NCBI GenBank assembly: GCA_001602435.1
Contig: CP012156.1
Location: 1,012,001 to 1,076,000, forward strand
Reading direction: 5' to 3'
Length of the DNA stretch: 64,000 nt
Source of the DNA: Hyphomonadaceae bacterium UKL13-1
GTDB lineage: Bacteria; Pseudomonadota; Alphaproteobacteria; Caulobacterales; Aquidulcibacteraceae
Part shown: positions 35,831 to 45,157 of the stretch, in pieces
How the letters are laid out: each line of letters starts with the position of its first letter
Position numbering within the stretch: the first letter of the stretch is position 1
The notes under the pieces: generated by a model
What the model was told of the DNA's origin: nothing
Databases searched by the model: none
What the model saw: the letters and a program-made list of their open reading frames with translations, nothing else
Made by a program: the position numbers and the translations under genes

Positions 35831-36730
35831 TCACGCTAAATGATAGCTTGCGTCCATATTGGGCGCACCGTCGCAGGTGACACGGCCAATCTTTACCAGC
35901 CGACTCATATGCGCCATGACTGAGTGGCAGGCTGCGGGCCACAGTCGTTGATCGACGGCGGCATACATCACCGGCACCATTTCCTTTACCGTGCTGTGAC
36001 CTGTCGCTAAGCACGCGAGAATTTGATCTTCCCGGTCCAAGCGGTGGTCGCGATAGGCAGCCACAAAGGGAGCAGGGTCTGTAATCGGGGGGCCGTGGGT
36101 TGGCCAGATCGTGGCAAATTCGCGCGCGGCGATTTTCTCTAGGCTGGTCAGATAGGCATCCATATCGCCGTCGGGTGGGCTGATGACCGTCGTCGACCAG
36201 CCCATAATGTGGTCGCCAGAGAAGAGGCAGTTTTCTTCCTGCAAGGCATAGCACATGTGGCCAGATGTATGACCCGGCGTGGCAATCGCTTCGATCGTCC
36301 AGCCATCGCCTTCGATCAACGTGCCATCATGCAGCGCAGAATCAGGACGAAAGCGCGTGTCGTCGCCAGCTTCGAGGCGGACTTCGGACTCGGTGGGTTG
36401 GGCGATTTCGCCCGATGCCAGCACCGAACAGCCCGCCCAACGCGCTAATGGATGGGCCAGCGGGCTGTGGTCCATGTGCGAATGGGTGACGAGGACGTGG
36501 CTGACAGTCTCACCCTCTAACGCTTGTTTCAGCGCTTCGAAGTGATCGGCTAGGTCGGGACCTGGATCAATGACGCAGACATCGCCATGCCCAATGATAT
36601 AGACACCCGTGCCGGTGAAGGTGAATGGCCCAGGATTATTGGCAATCACCCGACGGATCAGCGGGCTGACCTGCTCAACGCGGCCATACTCAAATTTGAT
36701 GTCGCGGACAAAAGGAATCGCAACAGCCAT
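35831..36730 (-). CDS. Metallo-beta-lactamase-fold hydrolase (LACTB2-like)
   Basis: This is a 299-residue MBL-fold protein. The first metal motif THSHMDHSP is at residues 82-90 (H83, H85, D87, H88), with the following His in ATPGHTSGHMCY and Asp in LFSGDHIMG; PTHGPP supplies the last ligand. A C-terminal helical domain follows, as in LACTB2/YPQ-type hydrolases or endoribonucleases. Its ATG shares one base with the stop of the upstream gene (TAATG), so the two are translationally coupled. The substrate is unknown. Confidence 0.9.
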   Translation of the reverse strand: MAVAIPFVRDIKFEYGRVEQVSPLIRRVIANNPGPFTFTGTGVYIIGHGDVCVIDPGPDLADHFEALKQALEGETVSHVLVTHSHMDHSPLAHPLARWAGCSVLASGEIAQPTESEVRLEAGDDTRFRPDSALHDGTLIEGDGWTIEAIATPGHTSGHMCYALQEENCLFSGDHIMGWSTTVISPPDGDMDAYLTSLEKIAAREFATIWPTHGPPITDPAPFVAAYRDHRLDREDQILACLATGHSTVKEMVPVMYAAVDQRLWPAACHSVMAHMSRLVKIGRVTCDGAPNMDASYHLA

Positions 36731-37737
36731 TATATGCCTCCACCAGCACGCAGCCGGACTTTCTCGCAACTTACTTTCAACGCAGACGCCAGAATATAAG
36801 TGCTTTTTAGTTTATCTGATAAGGGTAACGCGATTGGCGGGCCCATGTCTGTGCGATTTGCATCGACAATATAGATCAAACCACTGGTCCGGTCGCGTAG
36901 GATATCCAGTCCACCCCAATCAAGGTTCAGGATTTGGCAAAAACGCGTGATCGCGGCGATCTCTTCGCTTGAGAATATCTCATCGACGCTGCGAAGCCAG
37001 CATTGGGTATTGTCGTTGGAAAAGCGGACCTGCTCGGGCCGTCGCTTGATATAGACCAATGCCGGTGAACCGCCGACTGTTGGGGTGCGCAAATCTTCAA
37101 TCAGGCCGTCGTTACCACGATTATCAATCAGCTTCTGATAGACTTTGCCGGGCTTAGGCTCACACGGCATGGTGATAATACGGCCATCATGAATGCCATT
37201 GGCTTCGCCCTTCTCGACAGCGAATCCTTCGTGCTGGCGCGGATCGAGTGCCAAACTATAGCCAAAGGCCTCTTCGAATGCGGCTGCGACGCGGGATTTG
37301 CTGAGATCATGGGCATCGAAGTTCCAGCGCGGTACCCCATCATTCGGCAATGACACGGGCTCGCTGTGGGTTCTGTCTTCAAAATGCATCCAGACATGCG
37401 GCGTTTCGCCTGGCTCAGCTGCGCGGCCGCCGGTTAGAAACAGGCTTGGCCAAATCAAATACCACGGCCGGGCAGGGTCCGGCGCAAACCCGATCAGCGG
37501 GCCATCTTTCGGGCGAGGGCTGAGAACGACGCGGATGAAATAGACGCACCAATGGAAAATTTCGTTCAAATGCGCGGCGTCAAAGGGCACGCGCGCGCCG
37601 GTTTTGCGCACGGTTACGCCGGTCCAGCTCCACTCAAAATCGCGCAAGAGATTAGTCAAAGTAAACAGGCCTTTGGCAGATTGAGATTGTGCTCGGGCTA
37701 GATGGGGTTCAGCCTTAAGCGATTCGACTTCATACAC
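36730..37737 (-). CDS. ATP-grasp-like protein, unknown function
   Basis: This is a 335-residue cytoplasmic protein. The C-terminal third contains LDWGGLDILRDRTSGLIYIVDANRTDMGPP, in which the spaced Asp/Asn residues (D..D.N) resemble the metal-binding core of ATP-grasp ligases, and an upstream KRRPEQVRF-type strand fits the fold. The N-terminal half (EWSWTGVTVRK, GRAAEPGETPHVWMHFED) is not recognised. It is coupled to the downstream metallo-hydrolase. The ATP-grasp reading is an impression from motif spacing; no substrate can be given. Confidence 0.55.
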   Translation of the reverse strand: MYEVESLKAEPHLARAQSQSAKGLFTLTNLLRDFEWSWTGVTVRKTGARVPFDAAHLNEIFHWCVYFIRVVLSPRPKDGPLIGFAPDPARPWYLIWPSLFLTGGRAAEPGETPHVWMHFEDRTHSEPVSLPNDGVPRWNFDAHDLSKSRVAAAFEEAFGYSLALDPRQHEGFAVEKGEANGIHDGRIITMPCEPKPGKVYQKLIDNRGNDGLIEDLRTPTVGGSPALVYIKRRPEQVRFSNDNTQCWLRSVDEIFSSEEIAAITRFCQILNLDWGGLDILRDRTSGLIYIVDANRTDMGPPIALPLSDKLKSTYILASALKVSCEKVRLRAGGGI

Positions 37738-37846
37738 GTAACCATCCCTTCAAATTGTGACAGGGTCTTGGCATGAAGATACGGCGATGCAGTGGCGGCG
37801 GTTACGCTGCCGTTTGTTTAGTCAACAGTTGACCGGAAATGACCGT

Positions 37847-38278
37847 CTAGTGGGCTTTTGAGAGCGACCGTAGGAGGGGCATCAGGCCGCGTAAATCATA
37901 ACCGCCGCGTCCGCCAGCTTCGACCAATTCCTCTGGGCTGCCACCCGCGCTGGCCTCTGCCAAGGCCCAGAGATTGGTAGAGCGCGTCCCGCTTCGGCAG
38001 TAGGCCAATACGGGGCCGGTACTGGCGGCAAGTGCTTCACGCATCAGCGGCACAGCCTCTTCCGGGATGCCGCCCGAAATCGGGATATGGGTAAAGCTAA
38101 GCCCATGTTCGGCACAAGCTGCCGCAATCTCTTGCGCGCTGATTTGACCCATATCTTCATGATCCGGCCGATTGCAGATCACGGCGGTAAAACCATCGCG
38201 CGCGGCTTGGGCAACATCTGCCGCGCTGATTTGTGGCGAGGCGGAGAAATTAGGGGTGATCGTGCGGAAAGGGCTCAT
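37847..38278 (-). CDS. Phosphatase/sulfur-transferase-like protein (TIGR01244/DUF442)
   Basis: This is a 143-residue protein with the tyrosine-phosphatase-like loop CRSGTRS (a CX5R signature), preceded by GPVLAY. The N-terminal PNFSASPQISAADVAQAARDGFTAVICNRPDHE and a HIPISGG segment are typical of the DUF442/TIGR01244 family, often found near sulfide oxidation or beta-lactamase-like hydrolases (Blh). ATG 38278 has an excellent GAGGAG site. The earlier in-frame start would add 36 unrelated residues. Confidence 0.88.
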   Translation of the reverse strand: MSPFRTITPNFSASPQISAADVAQAARDGFTAVICNRPDHEDMGQISAQEIAAACAEHGLSFTHIPISGGIPEEAVPLMREALAASTGPVLAYCRSGTRSTNLWALAEASAGGSPEELVEAGGRGGYDLRGLMPLLRSLSKAH

Positions 38279-38521
38279 GATTTTCTCCTCTATTAAAGCC
38301 AATAACTGAAGCACGGGGCAGCGTCCAGCAAAGGTGGCGTGAAAAACGGCATTGAAATTTGCCAACGGAGTTTCTTTGCCAATCAAGCTCTTGTCATCGC
38401 CGATCCTAGCCAGAAGCTGGCATGATCCGTTGACAATCTGGCAACCATCATCAATTGCTGTCCAACGGGTCCGACGCCACTACTGGCCGGTCCGACAAAG
38501 CGCTAAAAGGACCAAAAACGC

Positions 38522-39451
38522 ATGCTAGCCTATACGATGCGACGCCTGATGGTGGCTATTCCCACCATGCTGGTCATCATAGCAGTGGCTTTTTTCATGA
38601 TGCGTTTGGCACCTGGCAGCCCATTTGATACTGAGCGGGCGCTATCGCCTGAAATTCGCGCCCAGCTTATGTCCTTCTACGGTTTTGATAAGCCACTCTA
38701 CATTCAGTTTTTGGACTATTTGAAGGGACTTGCGACCTTCGATTTAGGCCCTTCTTTGATTTACAAGGACCAAACCGTCAGCGAGATCATTGGTTCCGGT
38801 TTCCCAGTCTCGATGACGATCGGTTTGGCAGCTCTGCTGTTGGCGACTTTTGTCGGCGTGCCGATGGGCCTGTTTGCCGCTTTGAAGCAAAATAGCCTGC
38901 CGGACTATTCCATCATGGCCATCGCCATGGCCGGCATTTGTATTCCGTCACTGGTGACCGGGCCGATCCTATCCTTGGTATTTGGCGTTTATCTTGGCTG
39001 GCTGCCAACGGCTGGCCTCGATTTGGGCAAGATGACGTTTGAGACCTTGCTTTTGCCTGTGGTGACCCTGTCTCTGGCGCAAATTGCCATCATCTCCCGT
39101 TTGGTGCGCTCTAGCGCGGTTGAAGTCTTGCGCTCCAACTTTGTGCGCACGGCGCGCGCGAAGGGCCTTCCTGAAGGCCAAGTCCTCGCCAAGCACGCGC
39201 TGCGCGCGGCGCTATTGCCGCTGGTCTCCTATTTGGGCCCTGCCTGCGCGGGCCTGATTACCGGCTCTGTCGTGGTAGAGACCGTGTTCCAACTTCCAGG
39301 CATTGGCAAAAACTTCGTCACGAGTGCTTTGCAGCGCGATTATCCCGTCGTGATGGCGGTGGTCGTGCTCTATGCCGGCCTCATCATTCTACTTAATCTT
39401 CTGGCCGATCTTGCGTACGGCCTCTTAGACCCGAAAGTAAAATACGAGTGA
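38522..39451 (+). CDS. oppB: Oligopeptide ABC transporter permease, OppB-like
   Basis: This is a 309-residue inner-membrane permease with six TM helices. The N-terminal MLAYTMRRLMVAIPTMLVII and the EAA-loop region (RLVRSSAVEVLRSNFVRTAR, then AKGLPEGQVLAKHALR) are diagnostic of the OppB/DppB family; VVETVFQLPGIGK is also typical. AAGGA lies about 10 nt upstream. It overlaps oppC by 4 bp. No OppD/OppF ATPase genes are found nearby, so the ATPases must be encoded elsewhere. Confidence 0.93.
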   Translation: MLAYTMRRLMVAIPTMLVIIAVAFFMMRLAPGSPFDTERALSPEIRAQLMSFYGFDKPLYIQFLDYLKGLATFDLGPSLIYKDQTVSEIIGSGFPVSMTIGLAALLLATFVGVPMGLFAALKQNSLPDYSIMAIAMAGICIPSLVTGPILSLVFGVYLGWLPTAGLDLGKMTFETLLLPVVTLSLAQIAIISRLVRSSAVEVLRSNFVRTARAKGLPEGQVLAKHALRAALLPLVSYLGPACAGLITGSVVVETVFQLPGIGKNFVTSALQRDYPVVMAVVVLYAGLIILLNLLADLAYGLLDPKVKYE

Positions 39452-40350
39452 CCCTCTTGACCACACCCCAAGAAAAGGCAGAGCTTCTGGAAGCCGCTGT
39501 CAAAGGCCGCTCGCTTTGGGAGGATGCGCGTCGTCGCCTGTTCCGCAATAAGGCCGCCGTGGGCAGCATGATCGTGCTGGGTACCTTGACCTTTTTGGCA
39601 ATCTTTGGCCCGTTTTTCTGGCCACATGATTATGAGACGATCTATAATGACCGCGTATTGCAGGCCCCAACGTGGGAGCATTTGCACATTTTCGGCACCG
39701 ACCCACAAGGCCGGGACTTGTTCGTGCGCCTCTTGTATGGCCTGCGCATGTCGTTGGCCGTAGGCTTGGTCGCAACCGGGGTTTCACTTCTGATCGGGGT
39801 TATTTGGGGCGCGACGGCTGGCTATATTGGTGGTCGGGTCGACCAGATCATGATGCGCATCGTCGATGTGCTTTACGCGCTGCCCTTCATTTTCTTTGTG
39901 ATCATCTTGATGGTGGTCTTTGGCCGCAATCTGATCTTGATCTTTGTCGCGATTGGCGCGGTTGAATGGTTGACCATGGCGCGGATTGTTCGCGGGCAGA
40001 CGATCTCTCTGCGCAAGAAGGAATTTGTTGAGGCCGCAGAAGCTGCAGGCGTCACCAGCGCGAGCATCGTGACCCGCCATATTGTTCCAAACGTGCTGGG
40101 CCCAGTGGTCGTCTATGTGACCTTGACCATTCCCGCTGTGATCTTGACGGAAAGCTTCTTGAGCTTCCTTGGTCTAGGCGTTCAGGAGCCCATGACCAGT
40201 CTGGGCAATCTGATCTCTATTGGGGCGCGCGAAATGGAAATCGCCCCGTGGCTTTTGATTTTCCCAGCCACCACCATGATGATCACCTTGTTCTGCTTCA
40301 ACTTCATCGGTGATGGGTTGCGCGACGCGATTGACCCCCGCGACCGCTAA
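39448..40350 (+). CDS. oppC: Oligopeptide ABC transporter permease, OppC-like
   Basis: This is a 300-residue permease of the OppC/DppC family, with the N-terminal cytoplasmic segment SLWEDARRRLFRNKAAVGSM, FGTDPQGRDLFVRLLYGLR, the EAA loop (ARIVRGQTISLRKKEFVEAA) and LTESFLSFLGLG near the end. It starts with GTG at 39448, overlapping the oppB stop as GTGA. It forms the heterodimeric channel with OppB. The binding protein gene follows after one reverse-strand gene. Confidence 0.93.
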   Translation: MTLLTTPQEKAELLEAAVKGRSLWEDARRRLFRNKAAVGSMIVLGTLTFLAIFGPFFWPHDYETIYNDRVLQAPTWEHLHIFGTDPQGRDLFVRLLYGLRMSLAVGLVATGVSLLIGVIWGATAGYIGGRVDQIMMRIVDVLYALPFIFFVIILMVVFGRNLILIFVAIGAVEWLTMARIVRGQTISLRKKEFVEAAEAAGVTSASIVTRHIVPNVLGPVVVYVTLTIPAVILTESFLSFLGLGVQEPMTSLGNLISIGAREMEIAPWLLIFPATTMMITLFCFNFIGDGLRDAIDPRDR

Positions 40351-40381
40351 ATTGACACCCTAGGGCGAAGCGACGTTCGCC

Positions 40382-40972
40382 CTATTCAACTCGGCGTACG
40401 CGATAGCCTTTGTTGCGGCCTTCTACCGTCAGGATGAAGGAGCCCATGGCTGCGGTACGAATTTTGACGCTATAGGGCGGCCGTTTGGGCGCATTGAGTT
40501 CGCCAGCTTCAGTCAAGCGCCAAACCTGTCCATTCTCCAACGTGATCACAACCCGCCCAGCCGATTCCCGGGTGCTGACCACGGTGAAGCTTTGCTCTTC
40601 AATATCGTCAGCCACGGCTGCCGCAGCCACGCTCTGGTCCTTGTTGTCAGCCTTAGGACCGCCGCCAAAGGCTGGAAAGCCTAACTTTGGCAGGGAAGGC
40701 AGTGAAAAACCAAATGCTTCGCGACGCACCTTTTCAACCCGCTGCTTGTCGAAAGTCACAATCTCGGACTTCGCCTCTTTGGCACGAATGCTCGCGACAG
40801 CTGAATCAAAGCAGGCCAAACGCTCGGTTGGGTCGGTTTTGTTCGCGCAGGCATAAATCGGTTCGAGCGGAGAAACCGCCCCATTCGTGGGATTTTGTCC
40901 AGATTGGGCTAAAGCAACTGCACCAAATGTCACAAAACCCGCCGCAATGAGCGTGGCACTGAATTTGTTCAT
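40382..40972 (-). CDS. Uncharacterised secreted protein within the opp cluster
   Basis: This is a 196-residue exported protein: signal peptide MNKFSATLIAAGFVTFGAVALAQ, then a CANKTDPTERLACFDSA segment, whose Cys pair about 15 residues apart is a common periplasmic motif. A low-complexity Gly/Pro/Phe middle follows, and a C-terminal beta domain (VVITLENGQVWRL, MGSFILTVEGRNKGYRVRRVE). Function unknown. It lies in reverse orientation between oppC and oppA, breaking the usual operon. Confidence 0.75.
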   Translation of the reverse strand: MNKFSATLIAAGFVTFGAVALAQSGQNPTNGAVSPLEPIYACANKTDPTERLACFDSAVASIRAKEAKSEIVTFDKQRVEKVRREAFGFSLPSLPKLGFPAFGGGPKADNKDQSVAAAAVADDIEEQSFTVVSTRESAGRVVITLENGQVWRLTEAGELNAPKRPPYSVKIRTAAMGSFILTVEGRNKGYRVRRVE

Positions 40973-41089
40973 TTCACGTTACCTTCACAAATCGTAACAA
41001 GGTTTTTGTCGGAGTGCCTGTCTGCATAGCAAAAGCAGGCCCGTGCGCTATAGAGGTCACACACTAACCCGATCGGGAGAGACAACGAA

Positions 41090-42739
41090 ATGAAAATCAC
41101 ACGCCGGTCTTTGGCTGCCGCAACAACTGCTTTGGTGCTGAGTTTAGGTTTGGTTTCTTGTGGCGGTGGCAGTGCCGATGCCGACAAGGCGCGGACGCTT
41201 CAAATCGGCAATGGTGCAGAGCCTTTGTCTCTCGACCCCCATCAGGCCTCTGGTACTTGGGAGAACCGGATTATCGGCGATATGCTGCAAGGTCTTACGA
41301 CCGATGATGCGCAAGGCCGCCCCATTCCAGGTATGGCAACAGAATGGTCAACCAGCCCAGACGGTCTTGTGTGGACGTTTAAGCTACGCGACGCCAAATG
41401 GTCGGACGGTCAGCCCGTCACCGCGGATGACTTTGTCTTTGCTTGGCGGCGGATCATGACCACAACCCCGCCAGCCAAATATGCCTCTATCCTCTATGTC
41501 ATCAAAAATGCCGAGAAAATTTATGATGGCCGCATTAAAGACGTGACCCAATTGGGCGTGCGCGCCGTTGATGCAAAAACACTGGAAGTCACGCTGGAGC
41601 ATCCGGCCCCATATTTGCCAGGTCTTTTGACCCATTACACCTCATTCCCAATCCCAAAGCATGTGGTTGAGAAAGTTGGTAATGAGTGGATCAAGGCCGA
41701 GAATTTTGTCGGCAACGGCCCCTATAAGCTGCAGCAATGGAAGCCGAACGACTTTGTTCATGTCGTGCGCAACGCCAATTATTACGACAATGCCAATGTC
41801 TGTATTGATCAGATCTTCTATTACCCCACCTCAGACGACAATGCTGCTGAGCGCAAGGTCCGTACCGGCGACCTCGACATCAACACCAACTTCTCGGGAT
41901 CTCGCCTTGAAGAGATCAACAAGAATTTGCCAGGCTATGCGCGCATTCACGGCTATACTGGCCTGACCTATTATATCTTTAACCTGCGCAAAGCCCCGTT
42001 TAACGACGCACGCGTTCGCGCAGCGATTTCGATGACGGCAGACCGTGAGTTTGTGACCAAAGAGATCTTGAAGGCAGGCCAACAGCCAGCCTATAGCCTC
42101 GTGCCCCCAGGCATTGCCGACTATCAGTCGGGAGCCATGTCGACTGATTTTAAGGGGCAAAGCATGGATGAGCGCTTAGCCCGGGCCAAAAAGCTGTTGG
42201 AAGAGGCCGGCTATGGCCCGAATAAGCCGCTGAAGTTCACCTTTAGCTTCCGCAATTCGGGCGACAACCCGCGCGTGGCCCCAGTCGTTCAACAGAATTG
42301 GGCTAAGATCGCCCCTTGGGTTCAGGTCGAGATTTTGGGTGCTGAAACCCAGATCAATTACGAAAAGCTGCGGACAGGTGATTTCGAACTCGGCGATGCA
42401 GGCTGGATTTCAGACTTCAACGACGCGAAGAATTTCGTCTATCTGTTCCAAACCAGCACCGATCAGTTGAATTACGGTAAGTATAGTAATCCAGAATTCG
42501 ACAAGCTGATGGAAGCGGCTGACGTTGAGAAAGATACCGTCAAGCGCGCCAACATGATGAAGCAAGCCGAAGCTATCGTGCTGAAAGAAAATGGCTTTAT
42601 GCCGATGTGGTTCCTCACTAACCGCAATCTGGTCAGCCCACGTGTCACCGGTTGGGTCGACAATGCCGTCGATATCCACCGCGCCCGCTATCTGTGCACC
42701 ACCGATGTGCAAAAACCGGCGGCGGCACCTAAGTCGTAA
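41090..42739 (+). CDS. oppA: Oligopeptide-binding lipoprotein, OppA-like (SBP family 5)
   Basis: This is a 549-residue extracytoplasmic solute-binding protein. The lipoprotein signal ends in LVSC with C24 as the lipidated Cys. The SBP_bac_5 fold is evident from EPLSLDPHQASGTWENRIIGD, TFKLRDAKWSDGQPVTADDFVFAWRR, the GNGPYKLQQWKPND block and NPEFDKLMEAA. It delivers peptides to OppBC. It is transcribed separately from oppBC because a reverse gene intervenes, and it ends in a strong bidirectional terminator. Confidence 0.94.
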   Translation: MKITRRSLAAATTALVLSLGLVSCGGGSADADKARTLQIGNGAEPLSLDPHQASGTWENRIIGDMLQGLTTDDAQGRPIPGMATEWSTSPDGLVWTFKLRDAKWSDGQPVTADDFVFAWRRIMTTTPPAKYASILYVIKNAEKIYDGRIKDVTQLGVRAVDAKTLEVTLEHPAPYLPGLLTHYTSFPIPKHVVEKVGNEWIKAENFVGNGPYKLQQWKPNDFVHVVRNANYYDNANVCIDQIFYYPTSDDNAAERKVRTGDLDINTNFSGSRLEEINKNLPGYARIHGYTGLTYYIFNLRKAPFNDARVRAAISMTADREFVTKEILKAGQQPAYSLVPPGIADYQSGAMSTDFKGQSMDERLARAKKLLEEAGYGPNKPLKFTFSFRNSGDNPRVAPVVQQNWAKIAPWVQVEILGAETQINYEKLRTGDFELGDAGWISDFNDAKNFVYLFQTSTDQLNYGKYSNPEFDKLMEAADVEKDTVKRANMMKQAEAIVLKENGFMPMWFLTNRNLVSPRVTGWVDNAVDIHRARYLCTTDVQKPAAAPKS

Positions 42740-42768
42740 ACGGCTCTACGCATCCTACAACAGAAAAA

Positions 42769-42803
42769 AAGCCCGGCAGGTTTTCCTGCCGGGCTTCATT
42801 TTT
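42769..42803. terminator. Bidirectional terminator between oppA and S9 peptidase 1
   Basis: AAGCCCGGCAGG (42769-42780) pairs perfectly with CCTGCCGGGCTT (42785-42796) around TTTT. A run of A precedes it and T-rich DNA follows, so it can stop transcripts from both the oppA side and the convergent peptidase gene. The same GCCCGGCAGG stem recurs after the paralogous peptidase at 45102. Confidence 0.9.
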
Positions 42804-42823
42804 GGGTGTGTGACAATGCGTCC

Positions 42824-44881
42824 TTACTTGGCGGCGCGCTTGGTTAGCGTGGGTTTCAGACCGGGTTCTTTAAAAGTTGTCGAGATGTTTCCGCAATTGG
42901 TACCCATCCATTCAAGAATGAGGCTTAGGAATTGCTTTCGATGCTCTGGTGTCATTTCTCCAAGGGTGTGCGCCATTTTCGGGATTTCGACATAGCGGAA
43001 GTTTGCCGTAGGATTGACCTGACGCATACGCGCCGCAGCGGTGCGCGAATGGATTGTATCGGCCTGCCGGTCATAGTCGCCATGGAAAATGAGCCAAGGG
43101 ATTTTGACTTCGTCGAGATGTTCCATTGGATCCATCCCGGCAACGGTAACGCCTTGTAGCGTTCTCGCGAGCCTGTTTTCACCCCAGTCGTTGGAGATGC
43201 GTTCAAGATCAATCGCAGGCGCACCGGAAATGGCGCATTGCCAAAGTCCGGCTGAACGTCCGCCAGAGCGCACCGCCGCAGCAGCTGCGGCAAAGCCACC
43301 ATAAGAATAGCCATACATCATCATGCGGTTGGGATCGGCAATGCCTTGGTCGACGAGCCATTTGGCCCCGTCATCCTTATCATCCTGCATCAACGCGCCC
43401 CATTGCTTGTCGCCGCCCTTCCACAAGGCTTTACCCAAGTCGGTGGAGCCACGGTATTGCGGGAGCAACACCGCAAAGCCACGGGTTGCAAACATCTGGC
43501 TCCAATAGCTGATATCAAAGTCCATATCGTCGCGCCCCCACGGTCCACCATGAGGCATCACGACCAGAGGCAAACGCCCGTCTCGCTCTTTTTTGTAGCC
43601 CGGCGGGAGATAGAGAATGCCGGGAATTTGAAAGCCATCGCGGGCCGGGTAAGTGACCCACTCCGCTGGGCCCAAATTCTTGCGATCCCAGCCGTCCAAC
43701 ATCGACCCAATCTTGATCAATTGGCGTTCATTTTTAAGAAGGTAGAATGTATCGGGCAAATTGGGTGCCGTTGCCCTGACCAAAACATTCGCGCCACCAT
43801 TGCGGACTCCAAAGGAAACAATGGTGTCTGGCATGGCGCGTTCAAGCAGGGCTTGGATGCGCTTGTCGACGGGGTCGAAATAGTCACATTCTGTAGAAGG
43901 TCCTGCCCAGCAGAAGCTGCGGAGCGGGTCTTGCGTGAGGGCATCTTCATCAGCTGCCGTGCCAAAGCCAGCGGAGGAGATGTCAAAGTCAGTATTTTGA
44001 ACAATTGGGGGGCCCAATGTATCGGTTGCAATGTCGTATTTCGCCAGCACCGTAAAATTGCTGTCTTTGTTGGTGATGACATAAATTGACTTGTTGTCGT
44101 TTGAGATATGAACCGGCGTTAGGTCAAACCGCTCATTCAGATTGTAGCGGATGCCAGACAATTCCCGCCAAGGTGCTTGGTTGTTCTCGCGGAAATAATA
44201 GAGATAATTGTAAACGCCATTGGCAACTCTCAGCTCGCCCTTCAGCTTGATATTGCCTTCGCTATCGGACCAAAGGAATTCTTCGTTGTCCCCAGTCCGG
44301 GCAAAGCGGTCCTTGCGACCAGTGTTCAGATTGAGGCGTACAATTTCAGAGCCAGAGATCTTTTGAATCTCCATCAAGACAACATTTTCTTCCTTAGGAA
44401 GGCGATTGAACAGGCTATAGCCAACAATGAAATCATCATCGCGCGTCAGCGCGGCTTCTTCATTCGAGATATCAAGGAAGGACGATCCATCGAGGTTGGC
44501 AATGGCCGCGCGGCTGTACCAATCCGAATTTGCCCCCGCGCTGACGGGCTGATTGGCAAACACCAAAAGCTTGGAATTGCTCACGAAGTTAAAGCCCGTG
44601 AAGCGCATGGTTTTAGAACCAAATTGCGTGGGTGTTTTGCTCATATCATCGGTCGACCAAACGCGAATCACTGGGTTTTGGCCCGGCATACCCGCGATGG
44701 CAGCAATATGTTTTCCATCCGGACTAATACGCGTGCCCCAAATCGCCCAATCTTTCGCCATCGCCTCAACCGGCAAAGCTGGGCCAGTGGGCTTAAACGT
44801 CTGAGCATGCGTCGCGGTGGCCAGTGTTGCTGCACATAGGACGGATGTGGCTAGAAGAAAAACCTGTTTCAAACGCATCAT
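42824..44881 (-). CDS. S9-family serine peptidase, paralogue 1 (secreted)
   Basis: This is a 685-residue prolyl-oligopeptidase-family enzyme with a signal peptide (cleavage near ATATHAQ), a beta-propeller-like N-terminal domain and a C-terminal alpha/beta-hydrolase domain. The nucleophile is S526 in GYSYGG; the HGGPWGRDD oxyanion loop, the Asp in FHGDYDRQAD and the His in EIPKMAHTLGE complete the site. It probably trims peptides in the periplasm. It is the downstream member of a tandem duplicate (the other at 45158-47215), with the same length and the same Ser position. Confidence 0.93.
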   Translation of the reverse strand: MMRLKQVFLLATSVLCAATLATATHAQTFKPTGPALPVEAMAKDWAIWGTRISPDGKHIAAIAGMPGQNPVIRVWSTDDMSKTPTQFGSKTMRFTGFNFVSNSKLLVFANQPVSAGANSDWYSRAAIANLDGSSFLDISNEEAALTRDDDFIVGYSLFNRLPKEENVVLMEIQKISGSEIVRLNLNTGRKDRFARTGDNEEFLWSDSEGNIKLKGELRVANGVYNYLYYFRENNQAPWRELSGIRYNLNERFDLTPVHISNDNKSIYVITNKDSNFTVLAKYDIATDTLGPPIVQNTDFDISSAGFGTAADEDALTQDPLRSFCWAGPSTECDYFDPVDKRIQALLERAMPDTIVSFGVRNGGANVLVRATAPNLPDTFYLLKNERQLIKIGSMLDGWDRKNLGPAEWVTYPARDGFQIPGILYLPPGYKKERDGRLPLVVMPHGGPWGRDDMDFDISYWSQMFATRGFAVLLPQYRGSTDLGKALWKGGDKQWGALMQDDKDDGAKWLVDQGIADPNRMMMYGYSYGGFAAAAAAVRSGGRSAGLWQCAISGAPAIDLERISNDWGENRLARTLQGVTVAGMDPMEHLDEVKIPWLIFHGDYDRQADTIHSRTAAARMRQVNPTANFRYVEIPKMAHTLGEMTPEHRKQFLSLILEWMGTNCGNISTTFKEPGLKPTLTKRAAK

Positions 44882-45101
44882 AAAAACTCCTCACTCAGAT
44901 CATCGACAAACGTGTCGAAGGTAACCTAGCGTTATGGTTTGCCAAGTCATGGCCTCAAGTTAACGGCAATCGCGAGTCTGGCAAGCAATATGACTGTGAT
45001 CGAAGATGGTCCTTCGACACAGCGGCGTCTTCAAGTGAAGCTGGGGCATTCAGACGGTTTTGTGGCAAATAGGGGTACATTTCAGAGGCTGGGACAAACA
45101 A

Positions 45102-45131
45102 AAAGCCCGGCAGGACAACCTGCCGGGCTTT
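45102..45131. terminator. Terminator of S9 peptidase 2
   Basis: AAAGCCCGGCAGG (45102-45114) pairs perfectly with CCTGCCGGGCTTT (45119-45131) around ACAA. An A run on its left gives the T tract for the reverse-strand gene. The stem sequence matches the terminator after paralogue 1, so the duplication included the terminator. Confidence 0.88.
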
Positions 45132-45157
45132 AATTTTGGGATCAGACCAATCGGCGC

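Noticed and set aside
40382..40972. Considered as a degraded opp ATPase or transporter component
   Set aside because: It is an intact secreted protein with a signal peptide and no Walker motifs; it is simply a reverse-strand neighbour.
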